Part shown: positions 1 to 7,508 of the stretch, piece after piece
Position numbering within the stretch: the first letter of the stretch is position 1
How the letters are laid out: the number at the start of each line of letters is the position of its first letter
Assembly (NCBI GenBank): GCA_029210645.1
Contig: JARGFT010000001.1
Location: forward strand, 244,883-308,882
Direction: 5' to 3'
DNA from: Anaerosomatales bacterium
Lineage (GTDB): Bacteria > Actinomycetota > Coriobacteriia > Anaerosomatales > SLCP01
DNA length: 64,000 nt
Notes under the pieces: generated by a model
Databases searched by the model: none
What the model saw: the letters and a program-made list of their open reading frames with translations, nothing else
Told to the model about the DNA's origin: nothing
Program-made: the position numbers and the translations under genes

Positions 1-1
1 C

Positions 2-802
2 GGCGCCTTCCCGTTCCACTCGTGGGCTCTCGACGCTTTCGAATCAGCACCCCCTCACTTCTCAGCGCTCCTGGCAGGCGTTCCCAAACTCGCCGTTGTC
101 GTCTCGATGATCATCTTGTTCTCGCGCTCGGTCTTCGCCGGCCTGGACGCCGCTTACACGCTGTGGGTCTTCGCGATCCTCGCTGTCCTCTCGATGGCGT
201 TCGGCGCAACCGGGGGCCTGCTGCAGCGTTCCTACACGCGGATGCTCGCATACTCCGGAGTTGCCCAGATCGGCTATGCACTGGTGGGTGTCGCGCTCGG
301 TGCTGTCTCCATGACCTCGGTCGCGCTCCTGCTGACCGCGTATGCGCTTGCGGCAGCAGGCGCATTCCTTGCCGCCGGCGCATTTGCGGCCGCACGGCCC
401 GGATGGGACGGAACTATCGCGGGGCTGGCCGGACTGGGCAGAGAGCGTCCGTGGCTCGGTGCGGCGGTTGCAGTCGCGATGTTCTCGCTTATCGGGATGC
501 CGTTGACCGCAGGGTTCTGGGGGAAGTTCCTCGTCTTCGGTGTTGCCGTGTCCGGAGGGTACTGGTGGCTGGCACTGATCGGCGTCATCGCGTCGGTGAT
601 CTCCTTCGGGTACTACGGGGCAGTCCTGAAGTCCCTGTACTTCGAGTCAGCGCCAACGCGCGATGACGTGGCGGCGGAGGCTCGCCCCGACCGCGTCTCC
701 GAGGTGGCTGTCGTCGTCACAGCGCTGCTCGTCCTTGCTATCGGCTGCGCCCCTCTACTCTTCGGTCTGCAGCAGATCCTGAGGGTGCTGACCTTCGCGT
801 AG
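2..802 (+). CDS. nuoN: NADH-quinone oxidoreductase subunit N, C-terminal part (partial)
   Basis: This is the last 266 residues of a multi-pass membrane protein whose 5' end lies outside the window. The open frame runs from base 2, well upstream of the ATG at 107. It begins GAFPFHSWALDAFE, which resembles the PFHxWxPDxxEGAP stretch inside antiporter-like complex I subunits, and continues with several hydrophobic helices and the family-typical segment GMPLTAGFWGKF. Subunit N is one of the proton-pumping membrane subunits of complex I. NuoM or another antiporter-like subunit is possible, but the short tail after the GFWGKF helix and the position before a terminator, as last gene of a nuo operon, favour NuoN. 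Confidence 0.85.
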   Translation, partial: GAFPFHSWALDAFESAPPHFSALLAGVPKLAVVVSMIILFSRSVFAGLDAAYTLWVFAILAVLSMAFGATGGLLQRSYTRMLAYSGVAQIGYALVGVALGAVSMTSVALLLTAYALAAAGAFLAAGAFAAARPGWDGTIAGLAGLGRERPWLGAAVAVAMFSLIGMPLTAGFWGKFLVFGVAVSGGYWWLALIGVIASVISFGYYGAVLKSLYFESAPTRDDVAAEARPDRVSEVAVVVTALLVLAIGCAPLLFGLQQILRVLTFA

Positions 803-830
803 AGTCCAGAGGAAAGTATTCACAAGGGTC

Positions 831-859
831 TTGCGCGCCAGAAGAGTGGTGGTTACAAT
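831..859 (+). promoter_or_regulatory. candidate sigma70-type promoter downstream of nuoN
   Basis: TTGCGC and TACAAT are separated by exactly 17 bases. An inverted repeat, GTTGCA/TGCAAC (869-886), lies just after the expected transcription start. The promoter would serve the small gene at 1002, although a terminator-like hairpin intervenes. Confidence 0.45.
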
Positions 860-897
860 CCGTAATGAGTTGCATGCAAGTGCAACCCCTTACCCCT

Positions 898-934
898 GAG
901 CCTCAAGGTGCCGGCCTTGGGGCTCTCCCTTTTG
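898..934 (+). terminator. rho-independent terminator after nuoN
   Basis: GAGCCTCAAGG and CCTTGGGGCTC form an 11-bp stem (one mismatch) around a TGCCGG loop, followed by TCCCTTTTG. It probably ends the nuo operon. Because a good promoter lies between nuoN and this hairpin, it could also act as an attenuator for the next gene. Confidence 0.7.
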
Positions 935-1001
935 TGCGGCCGTTTTCGGGTCGATCGAAGTGGTCAAGGGGTCGACGGCCTTGGCCGATACAGAAGGTAC
1001 G

Positions 1002-1256
1002 ATGATTATCTCTGATGAGCAGGTCCGACTCGCCGTCGACTACCTGCTGACACACGACACGGATACCGACGAGACTCCGCCCTGCGAGGTCCCCGAGCAG
1101 CTTCTCAAACGCGTCAACGAGACGCTTCGGGCGCTTCCGGAGACGCGGGACGAGCGGCTCATGGAGGCGAGGGCACGGCTGGAGGCTCATCCGCCGTCGG
1201 CTCACGAGGTCGCAGCCAAGATCATCGGACGCGCCATCTCGGACTCCCTGCGCTAG
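1002..1256 (+). CDS. small hypothetical protein, weakly FlgM-like
   Basis: This is an 84-residue soluble protein. I prefer the ATG at 1002 over the track start at 960 because AGAAGG sits just upstream and the product then starts MIISDEQVRLAVDYLL. The C-terminal half (ETRDERLMEARARLEAH, then a helix around EVAAKIIGRAI) has the spacing of FlgM-type anti-sigma-28 proteins: a charged helix, a short G/P turn and a last amphipathic helix. The match is loose and there are no flagellar genes here, so the function is unknown. Confidence 0.55.
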   Translation: MIISDEQVRLAVDYLLTHDTDTDETPPCEVPEQLLKRVNETLRALPETRDERLMEARARLEAHPPSAHEVAAKIIGRAISDSLR

Positions 1257-1348
1257 ACACCGCATCTCCTCGCGCAGCGGTGCTGGCGTCGTACCTTCGT
1301 AGCCTCCATACTCGGAGTAGCGCTGTGCGTTCGATCCGGGGGGACGCG

Positions 1349-1636
1349 ATGTCAGGCTCGAGCCGATCTCACACGATTCTCACGCTCTTCATGAACGTGC
1401 TCTTCTTCGTCGCCGTCCTTATCACGGGGCGCGTCGTCATCGAGTTCTTCGGTGCACTTGCCATGACGACCGCGGGGGGTGCGATCGTCTCCGTCACAGA
1501 CATTGTCATCATCCCGGCCGGTGTCGCGGGCGTGCGCACTCCGTACGGAGGAGTGTTCGACGTGGACGCGGCGATCACCGTCGGGGTTGTGCTCGTGCTG
1601 GAGTGGGCGCTCAGCGTCGTACGGGCACGGGGATAG
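1349..1636 (+). CDS. small membrane protein, YggT-like topology
   Basis: This 95-residue protein has two hydrophobic segments (about residues 10-40 and 70-90). I chose the ATG at 1349 because GGGGGGA lies just upstream; the longer track frame adds an unlikely Arg-rich leader. The arrangement is helix, then a loop with IIPAGVAGVRTPYGGVFDVD, then helix. It recalls YggT family proteins, where a P-x-GG-x-D-x-SP loop precedes the second helix, but the SP is missing here. The role is unknown. Confidence 0.55.
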   Translation: MSGSSRSHTILTLFMNVLFFVAVLITGRVVIEFFGALAMTTAGGAIVSVTDIVIIPAGVAGVRTPYGGVFDVDAAITVGVVLVLEWALSVVRARG

Positions 1637-1732
1637 ACTGACTGAGTGCCGGAGATGATTCGTCGGGATGTGCATGCACCTGCGTGCTGAGATTGAGCCT
1701 GCGAAGGGGGCTACTGGGATGGTGACGGTGTG

Positions 1733-2923
1733 ATGAGTGAATCACGTGCGATCGTGCTCGTGCTCGACAGCGTGGGCGCAGGTGCACTTCCGGATGCTGG
1801 TGACTACGGTGACGAGGGGAGCAACACCCTCGGCAACACGGCCCGCGCAGTAGGGGGGCTCTCCATGCCCAACCTCGGTGCCATGGGTCTCGGCAATGTC
1901 ACCGACATCCTCGGCGTGCCACCAACGGGTACACCTGTGGCTTCCTGGGGTCGGAATGCGGAGGCCAGCGCGGGCAAGGACACGACGACCGGTCACTGGG
2001 AGATGATGGGTCTTCACCTGACGAGGCCGTTTCCCACCTATCCCGATGGCTTCCCCGATGAGGTGATGGTTGCATTCGAGCGTGAAGCCGGTGTGGGATG
2101 GCTCGGGAACTACCCGGCCAGCGGAACGGTCATCATCCAGGAGCTCGGTGATGAGCACGTCCGCAGCGGGAGACCGATCGTCTACACGAGCGCCGACAGT
2201 GTCTTCCAGATCGCCGCCCACGAGGATGTCATCCCGATCGAGCGGTTGTACGAGCTGTGCCTGATCGCACGCGAGAAGGTGTGTGTGGGCGAACACGCGG
2301 TCGGCAGGATCATCGCCCGTCCCTTCATAGGCCCGGATGCCGGTGGTGTCTACACGCGCACGCACCGTCGGCGGGACTTCGCGCTTGCGCCATCCGAGCC
2401 GACCGTTCTCGACCGACTGGCCGAGATCGGTGTGACGACGTATGGCATCGGAAAGATCGGTGAGATATTCGCGTGGCAGGGTGTCTGCGAGTCTCCACAC
2501 TCGGAGAACAACATGCACGGCTTCGACAATCTGGTGAAGCGCGTCGCGAGCGACACGCCCGGCTTCGTGTTCGCGAACCTGGTCGACTTCGACATGATCT
2601 GGGGTCACCGCAACGATCCGGAGGGGTACGCGCGCGGGCTCGAGGCGGTGGATGCGCGGATCCCCGACCTGCTCGACGCAATGAACGACGGGGACCTGCT
2701 CATCATCACGGCTGACCACGGATGCGACCCGACCACGCCGTCGACAGACCACAGCAGGGAGTACACGCCGCTCATCGCCAAGATCAAGGGTGTCGATGCC
2801 GGTGTGTCCCTCGGCACGCGAGCCACCTTCTCCGACATCGGGGAAACCGTGCTGGACCACTACGGTATCCCGGGTCGATGCGGGCGCGGTATCTCCTTCC
2901 GGGCGGAGGTGCAACACCGATGA
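1733..2923 (+). CDS. deoB: phosphopentomutase
   Basis: Interconverts (deoxy)ribose 1-phosphate and 5-phosphate in nucleoside salvage. It belongs to the alkaline-phosphatase-like superfamily and uses two Mn ions. The N-terminus has the family signature VLDSVGAGALPDAGDYGD with the metal-binding Asp, followed by GNTARA and GKDTTTGHWEMMG, where the Thr is the phosphorylated residue. The C-terminal metal sites are seen as VDFDMIWGHRND and ITADHGCDPT. The 396-residue length is normal. ATG 1733 directly follows an in-frame GTG (1730), so either could be used. The stop overlaps the start of deoA, so the two salvage enzymes are translationally coupled. Confidence 0.95.
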   Translation: MSESRAIVLVLDSVGAGALPDAGDYGDEGSNTLGNTARAVGGLSMPNLGAMGLGNVTDILGVPPTGTPVASWGRNAEASAGKDTTTGHWEMMGLHLTRPFPTYPDGFPDEVMVAFEREAGVGWLGNYPASGTVIIQELGDEHVRSGRPIVYTSADSVFQIAAHEDVIPIERLYELCLIAREKVCVGEHAVGRIIARPFIGPDAGGVYTRTHRRRDFALAPSEPTVLDRLAEIGVTTYGIGKIGEIFAWQGVCESPHSENNMHGFDNLVKRVASDTPGFVFANLVDFDMIWGHRNDPEGYARGLEAVDARIPDLLDAMNDGDLLIITADHGCDPTTPSTDHSREYTPLIAKIKGVDAGVSLGTRATFSDIGETVLDHYGIPGRCGRGISFRAEVQHR

Positions 2924-4218
2924 CCTTCGAAGAGCTCATAGAGGTCAAACGGGACGGCTCGGAGCATACCCGCTCTCAGATCGATCGGATCGTACTGGGA
3001 TATGCGTCCGGCGAGGTCCCGGAGTACCAGATGTCCGCCTGGCTCATGGCGGCCTATCTTAACGGGCTTTCCGCCGATGAGACCGTGTGGCTCACCGATG
3101 CGATGGTGCGCTCGGGACGGATCGTCGATCTCTCGTCGATCCCGGGCATCAAGGTGGACAAGCACTCCACGGGAGGTGTGGCGGACACGACGACTCTCGT
3201 CCTGGCGCCGCTCGTGGCCGCATGCGGAGCACCGTTCGCGAAGATGAGCGGCCGGGGACTCGGATTCACCGGCGGCACGCTCGACAAACTCGAGTCGATA
3301 CCCGGGATGCGAATAGAACTCTCAGCCGCGGACTTCCTCGATCAGGTCGTGCGGGTGGGGGTAGCAGTGATCGCCCAGTCCCCGGACATCGATCCGGCGG
3401 ACAAGAAGATGTACGCGCTTCGCGACGTCACGGCCACGGTCCCGAGCATCCCGCTCATCGTCGGATCGATCATCAGCAAGAAGGTGGCGGGGGGTGCGGA
3501 CGCCGTCCTGTTGGATGTGAAGGTCGGGTCCGGCGCGTTCATGAAGACCGAGAAGGAGGCGCGGCACCTTGCCGGGGAACTCACCCGGGTCGGCGTAGCA
3601 CTGGGCAAGGACATTCACTGCGTGATGAGCGACATGGACCAACCGCTCGGCATGGCCGTTGGCAACGCGCTCGAGGTCATCGAGGCGATCGAGACGCTGC
3701 GGTGCACGGGCCCGGTCGAGCTCACGGAGCTGTGTGTGGCCCTTGCGGGCAGGATGCTCGTGCTCGGCGGTGTGGCGGAAAGCGAGGGTGACGGCCGTTG
3801 GCAAGCCGAGCAAGCACTCTCATCCGGCGCGGCGATGAGGGTCTTCGAGCGCTGGATCGAGACTCAGGGAGGCGACCCGCGAGTGGCCGCAGACGTCTCA
3901 CGACTTCCCCGGGCGCACTTCACGCGCGAAGTGACCGCGGAAGAGGGCGGATTCGTGGTCAGGATGGATGCCGAGTGCATCGGCAGAGCTGCGATGATGC
4001 TCGGTGCCGGCCGTGCGGTCGCGGACGACGTCATCGATCCCGGCGCGGGGATGTTGCTCGATGTCCGGATCGGTCACGAGATCGCACCGGGAGACCGCCT
4101 GGCGACGCTGTACGCCTCGACGGTCGATCAGTTGGATGCCGGAGAGGAGCGCCTGAGGGCCTCTATCGAGCTGGGACCTGACCGGGTGAGCCCTCCGCCG
4201 CTCTTCCACGAGGTGTAG
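2920..4218 (+). CDS. deoA: pyrimidine-nucleoside/thymidine phosphorylase
   Basis: Phosphorolyses thymidine, and probably uridine or deoxyuridine, to base plus (deoxy)ribose 1-phosphate, which DeoB upstream then isomerises. The ATG at 2920 forms an ATGA overlap with the deoB stop and gives the typical start MTFEELIEVKRDGSEHT, whereas the track frame starts 66 codons too early. The signature KVDKHSTGGVADTTTL and the phosphate-binding KMSGRGLGFTGGTLDKLESIPG segment are intact. The length of 432 residues is normal. Whether it is a Pdp (broad) or strict thymidine phosphorylase cannot be told by eye. Confidence 0.93.
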   Translation: MTFEELIEVKRDGSEHTRSQIDRIVLGYASGEVPEYQMSAWLMAAYLNGLSADETVWLTDAMVRSGRIVDLSSIPGIKVDKHSTGGVADTTTLVLAPLVAACGAPFAKMSGRGLGFTGGTLDKLESIPGMRIELSAADFLDQVVRVGVAVIAQSPDIDPADKKMYALRDVTATVPSIPLIVGSIISKKVAGGADAVLLDVKVGSGAFMKTEKEARHLAGELTRVGVALGKDIHCVMSDMDQPLGMAVGNALEVIEAIETLRCTGPVELTELCVALAGRMLVLGGVAESEGDGRWQAEQALSSGAAMRVFERWIETQGGDPRVAADVSRLPRAHFTREVTAEEGGFVVRMDAECIGRAAMMLGAGRAVADDVIDPGAGMLLDVRIGHEIAPGDRLATLYASTVDQLDAGEERLRASIELGPDRVSPPPLFHEV

Positions 4219-4223
4219 CCGCT

Positions 4224-6863
4224 TTGGAGCTTGTCGTCGGACATGCAAACCCGGACTTCGATGCGTATGCCGCAACCGCTGCCGCCACGAAGCTCTTTCC
4301 GGGTTCACGCGGCGTGTTCCTCGGTACACAGAACTCCAACGTGCGGGCTTTTCACAACCTGCACGAGGACTTCCTCGAGTTCGTGGACTTGCGCGGACTG
4401 GACCTGGACTCAGTGACGCGGCTGATCGTCGTCGACACGCGTGACGCAGGCCGGATCGGAGAACTCGGCGAGGTGGCGCTGCGCCCCGATGTCGATGTGA
4501 TCGTGTACGACCATCACCCCCCGGCCGAGGGCGACCTCGAGGGCGTGGATGACCGTTCGCTGGAGGTCGGCGCGACGACGTCGATACTGGTGCACGAGAT
4601 CCACCGCCAGGGCATCGCGCTCACCCCGCTCGAGGCATCCTTGTTGCTGCTGGGAGTGCATGAAGACACGGGCTCGCTGACCTATCCGGGTACAACGGCG
4701 TATGATGCCGAGGCCGTCGCATACCTCATGGGCGCCGGTGCGGACATGGAGGTGCTCAACCAGTTCCTCTCCAGAGCCCTCGATGCCGAGCAGCTGCGTC
4801 TGCTCGAAGACCTCGTGGGCTCTCTGGAGGTCTGGGACGTCCACGGTCAGCAGGTGGCCGTCGGCGTCGCCCGTGCCGAGGAGTACGTGGACTCTGCCAG
4901 CGTTCTGACGCACTACATCGTCGAGGACATGGGGTACCGTGTCGCGATAGCCATCGTCGGCATGCCCGGCAGGTTGCAGTTGGTTGCACGCAGCCGGCTT
5001 CACGAGGTGGATGTCGGGGAGGTCATGAAGCGAATCGGCGGAGGCGGGCATGCTCAGGCAGCGTCGGCTGCCTTCCGCGAACTCGACACAGAGGCGGCCC
5101 TTCTGCACGTCCGGGAAGCGCTTGAACAGGTCGTGCGCCCGCCGCTGAAGGCCAAAGACATCCTGTCGGCTCCGGTTCACACCGTCCAGCCGGACGCCAC
5201 GATGGCCGAAGCCGCAACGCTCATGTCGAGCTGGGGCCACGGGGGCCTGCCCGTGGTGGAGGACGATCGCATCGTCGGGTTAGTCACCCGCAAGGACGTC
5301 GACAAGGCCGTGCGTCACCGCCTCTCGCATGCGCCGGTCAAAGGATTCATGACCCGCGAGGTTGTCACGGTTGCTCCCGGCGACGACCTCTACACGCTCG
5401 AGAACCTTCTGGCGGCAAAGGGGATCGGGCGTCTTCCGGTGGTCAGCGACGGAGCCCTCGTCGGCATCGTGACGCGCAAGGACCTTCTGGCAGCACAGCA
5501 CGGCGATGAGTACCTCGATCGCCGTCTGCCACGTGCTCGTGCGCGGTCTACCGAGCGGTTCCTGGCCTCGGTGACCTCGCTTCTGCCCGAGGAGGCCCAC
5601 GAGGCGCTGCATGAGATCGGACGTCTGGCCGAGGAGCACGGCCTGCGCGCACATGCAGTGGGCGGATTCGTTCGCGACATGCTGCTCGGCCGACGCAACC
5701 TTGACGTCGACATCGTGGTGGAGGGCGACGGGGTCGCTTTCGCGCAGGCCGCTGCCGAAGCTCTCGGTGCCCGCGTGAAGGTGCATAGGCGTTTCGGGAC
5801 GGCCGTGCTCGTGCTCTCCAAGACGCTACACCTCGACATCACCAGCGCCCGTACCGAGTACTACACGCGCCCCGGGGCCCTGCCCACGGTCGAGCGCTCA
5901 TCGCTGCGCCAGGACTTGTTCCGACGGGACTTCACCGTGAACGCCATGGCCGCATGCGTGAACGCCGAGTGCTTCGGTGCCGTCGCCGACCCGTTCGGCG
6001 GCCTGCGCGACCTCGAGCGCGGTACGCTTCGGGTGCTGCATCCGCTGTCCTTCGTCGAGGACCCGACCCGAGTCTTGCGCGCGGCCCGATTCGAGCGGCG
6101 ATTCGGGTTCAGCATGGATGGCGCGACCGAGGATCTGGCGCGACAGGCGGTGGAGATCGGCGTCATCGATGAGGTCAGCGGCGCCCGGATCCGCGAAGAG
6201 ATGCTCGATATCATCGACGAGGACGCGCCGTCGGCGGTATGCGAACGCCTGGACGACCTCGGAGTGCTCGGCGTGCTGCTGCCTGAGGGAGTAGCGGCAC
6301 ACCAGGCCATCGAGGCGCTCTTCGGTGCCGAGCGCGCGTACCGCACACTCGCAGATGCCTTTGAGCGCGCGCCGCGACGGAGCGTCTCCCTCGTGGCAGC
6401 GCTTGTGGCTGACAGCGGACGACAGGCAGGAGAGCGCTGGTTGCGCAGGATGCGCTTCGGACGCGAGTACGCCGAGTCCGCGCTCGTGCTCGCGGAGCGG
6501 TCGGCGTTTCTCGGCAAGCGGCTGAAGGACCGGCGGAAGATGCGGGATTCGCGCCTCTATCGCCTCCTCGAACCGGTGCCTCAGGAGGCGCTGGTGCATC
6601 TCTGGGCTAGCGGTGACGCACTGGCGCGCGAGCGCGTGCAGCGGTTCGTGAGCGTGCTCTCGCGCATCAAGCCCGCTGTGACCGGGGAGGACCTCATAGA
6701 GATGGGCCTAACGCCGTCTCCCGCCTTCTCCGGTATACTCGCGCAAGCGCTTGACGCTCGCCTCGACGGCAAGGCGGTCGGACGGGAGGCCGAGATGGCC
6801 AACCTCGGCCGTCTCGTTTCGCGCGCGGGACTGTCCGCAGATAACCCCCAACAGGGTCGCTAG
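4224..6863 (+). CDS. DHH phosphoesterase - twin CBS - tRNA nucleotidyltransferase/poly(A) polymerase-like fusion
   Basis: An 879-residue three-part protein. Residues 1-300 are a DHH/DHHA1 phosphoesterase (GHANPDFDAYAA, VVDTRDAG, DHHPP, and the DHHA1 motif GGGGHAQAASAAF). Residues 310-430 hold two CBS domains, each ending in a GLVTRKD/GIVTRKD motif. Residues 450-870 are a class II nucleotidyltransferase of the CCA-adding/poly(A) polymerase family (VGGFVRDMLLGRRNLDVDIV carries the GG and the catalytic Asp pair; RRDFTVNAMA follows). Aquifex-type A-adding enzymes and some other bacterial tRNA nucleotidyltransferases share this fusion. It starts with TTG five bases after the deoA stop. Both tRNAs in this window encode CCA, so a repair role on tRNA 3' ends is plausible; the DHH substrate is unknown. 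Confidence 0.88.
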   Translation: MELVVGHANPDFDAYAATAAATKLFPGSRGVFLGTQNSNVRAFHNLHEDFLEFVDLRGLDLDSVTRLIVVDTRDAGRIGELGEVALRPDVDVIVYDHHPPAEGDLEGVDDRSLEVGATTSILVHEIHRQGIALTPLEASLLLLGVHEDTGSLTYPGTTAYDAEAVAYLMGAGADMEVLNQFLSRALDAEQLRLLEDLVGSLEVWDVHGQQVAVGVARAEEYVDSASVLTHYIVEDMGYRVAIAIVGMPGRLQLVARSRLHEVDVGEVMKRIGGGGHAQAASAAFRELDTEAALLHVREALEQVVRPPLKAKDILSAPVHTVQPDATMAEAATLMSSWGHGGLPVVEDDRIVGLVTRKDVDKAVRHRLSHAPVKGFMTREVVTVAPGDDLYTLENLLAAKGIGRLPVVSDGALVGIVTRKDLLAAQHGDEYLDRRLPRARARSTERFLASVTSLLPEEAHEALHEIGRLAEEHGLRAHAVGGFVRDMLLGRRNLDVDIVVEGDGVAFAQAAAEALGARVKVHRRFGTAVLVLSKTLHLDITSARTEYYTRPGALPTVERSSLRQDLFRRDFTVNAMAACVNAECFGAVADPFGGLRDLERGTLRVLHPLSFVEDPTRVLRAARFERRFGFSMDGATEDLARQAVEIGVIDEVSGARIREEMLDIIDEDAPSAVCERLDDLGVLGVLLPEGVAAHQAIEALFGAERAYRTLADAFERAPRRSVSLVAALVADSGRQAGERWLRRMRFGREYAESALVLAERSAFLGKRLKDRRKMRDSRLYRLLEPVPQEALVHLWASGDALARERVQRFVSVLSRIKPAVTGEDLIEMGLTPSPAFSGILAQALDARLDGKAVGREAEMANLGRLVSRAGLSADNPQQGR

Positions 6864-6875
6864 GAGAACGCACAC

Positions 6876-7505
6876 GTGGACCTTACTCAGATTGCATGGC
6901 GATTCGGCCTGCTGGTGCCCGCGATCGTCATCCACGAGGTCTCGCATGGCTGGGCTGCGTACGCGCTCGGTGATACCACAGCCAAGGACAAGGGGCGTCT
7001 GAGCCTCAACCCCATTCGTCACATAGATCCGTGGGGCACCATCCTTCTGCCGCTACTGATGGTCGCCGTTCTGGGCTTTGGCTTCGGGTATGCGAAGCCC
7101 GTGCCCATCAATCCGTACCGGTTCAAGGACTACCGCAAAGGGATGTTCCTGACCGGCATCGCCGGTCCGGCATCCAATCTGGTGCTGGCTGCGGTGTCGG
7201 GATTGCTGTTTCGCGTCGTCGGCGGCGCGGGGTTGCTCGGACAGCTGCTCTTCTTCTTCACACTGATGAACCTCGTGCTGATGTTCTTCAACCTGATACC
7301 GCTTCCGCCGCTGGACGGATCGCGGGTGCTGCCGCTCTTCCTTTCCGATCGCGCTCTAGAGGCGTATCACGGAGTCGAACGGTACGGTTTCATCATTATC
7401 GTCGCTGCGCTCTGGCTGTTGCCGTCCTTCTTGAACATCGATCCTCTCGGCTGGTACCTGGGGGCTACGGTCTACCCGCTGCTCGGGCTGTTCACGGGTC
7501 TCTAG
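6876..7505 (+). CDS. site-2-protease-type M50 family metalloprotease
   Basis: A 209-residue polytopic membrane zinc protease. Its first helix carries the HExxH motif in VIHEVSHGWAAYALGD, the second conserved region is GPASNLVLA, and the third zinc ligand lies in FNLIPLPPLDGSRVL (NxxPxxxLDG). There is no PDZ domain, so it belongs to the short, PDZ-less M50 group often annotated as site-2 protease family. It starts with GTG 12 bases after the upstream fusion gene. The substrate is unknown. Confidence 0.9.
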   Translation: MDLTQIAWRFGLLVPAIVIHEVSHGWAAYALGDTTAKDKGRLSLNPIRHIDPWGTILLPLLMVAVLGFGFGYAKPVPINPYRFKDYRKGMFLTGIAGPASNLVLAAVSGLLFRVVGGAGLLGQLLFFFTLMNLVLMFFNLIPLPPLDGSRVLPLFLSDRALEAYHGVERYGFIIIVAALWLLPSFLNIDPLGWYLGATVYPLLGLFTGL

Positions 7506-7508
7506 ACC

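Noticed and set aside
22-666. 214-residue ORF at the left edge
   Set aside because: It is in another frame of nuoN, whose frame is hydrophobic and carries complex I motifs.
903-1265. Minus-strand ORF over the FlgM-like gene
   Set aside because: It begins without a ribosome site and ends inside the nuoN terminator; the + strand gene has a better start and composition.
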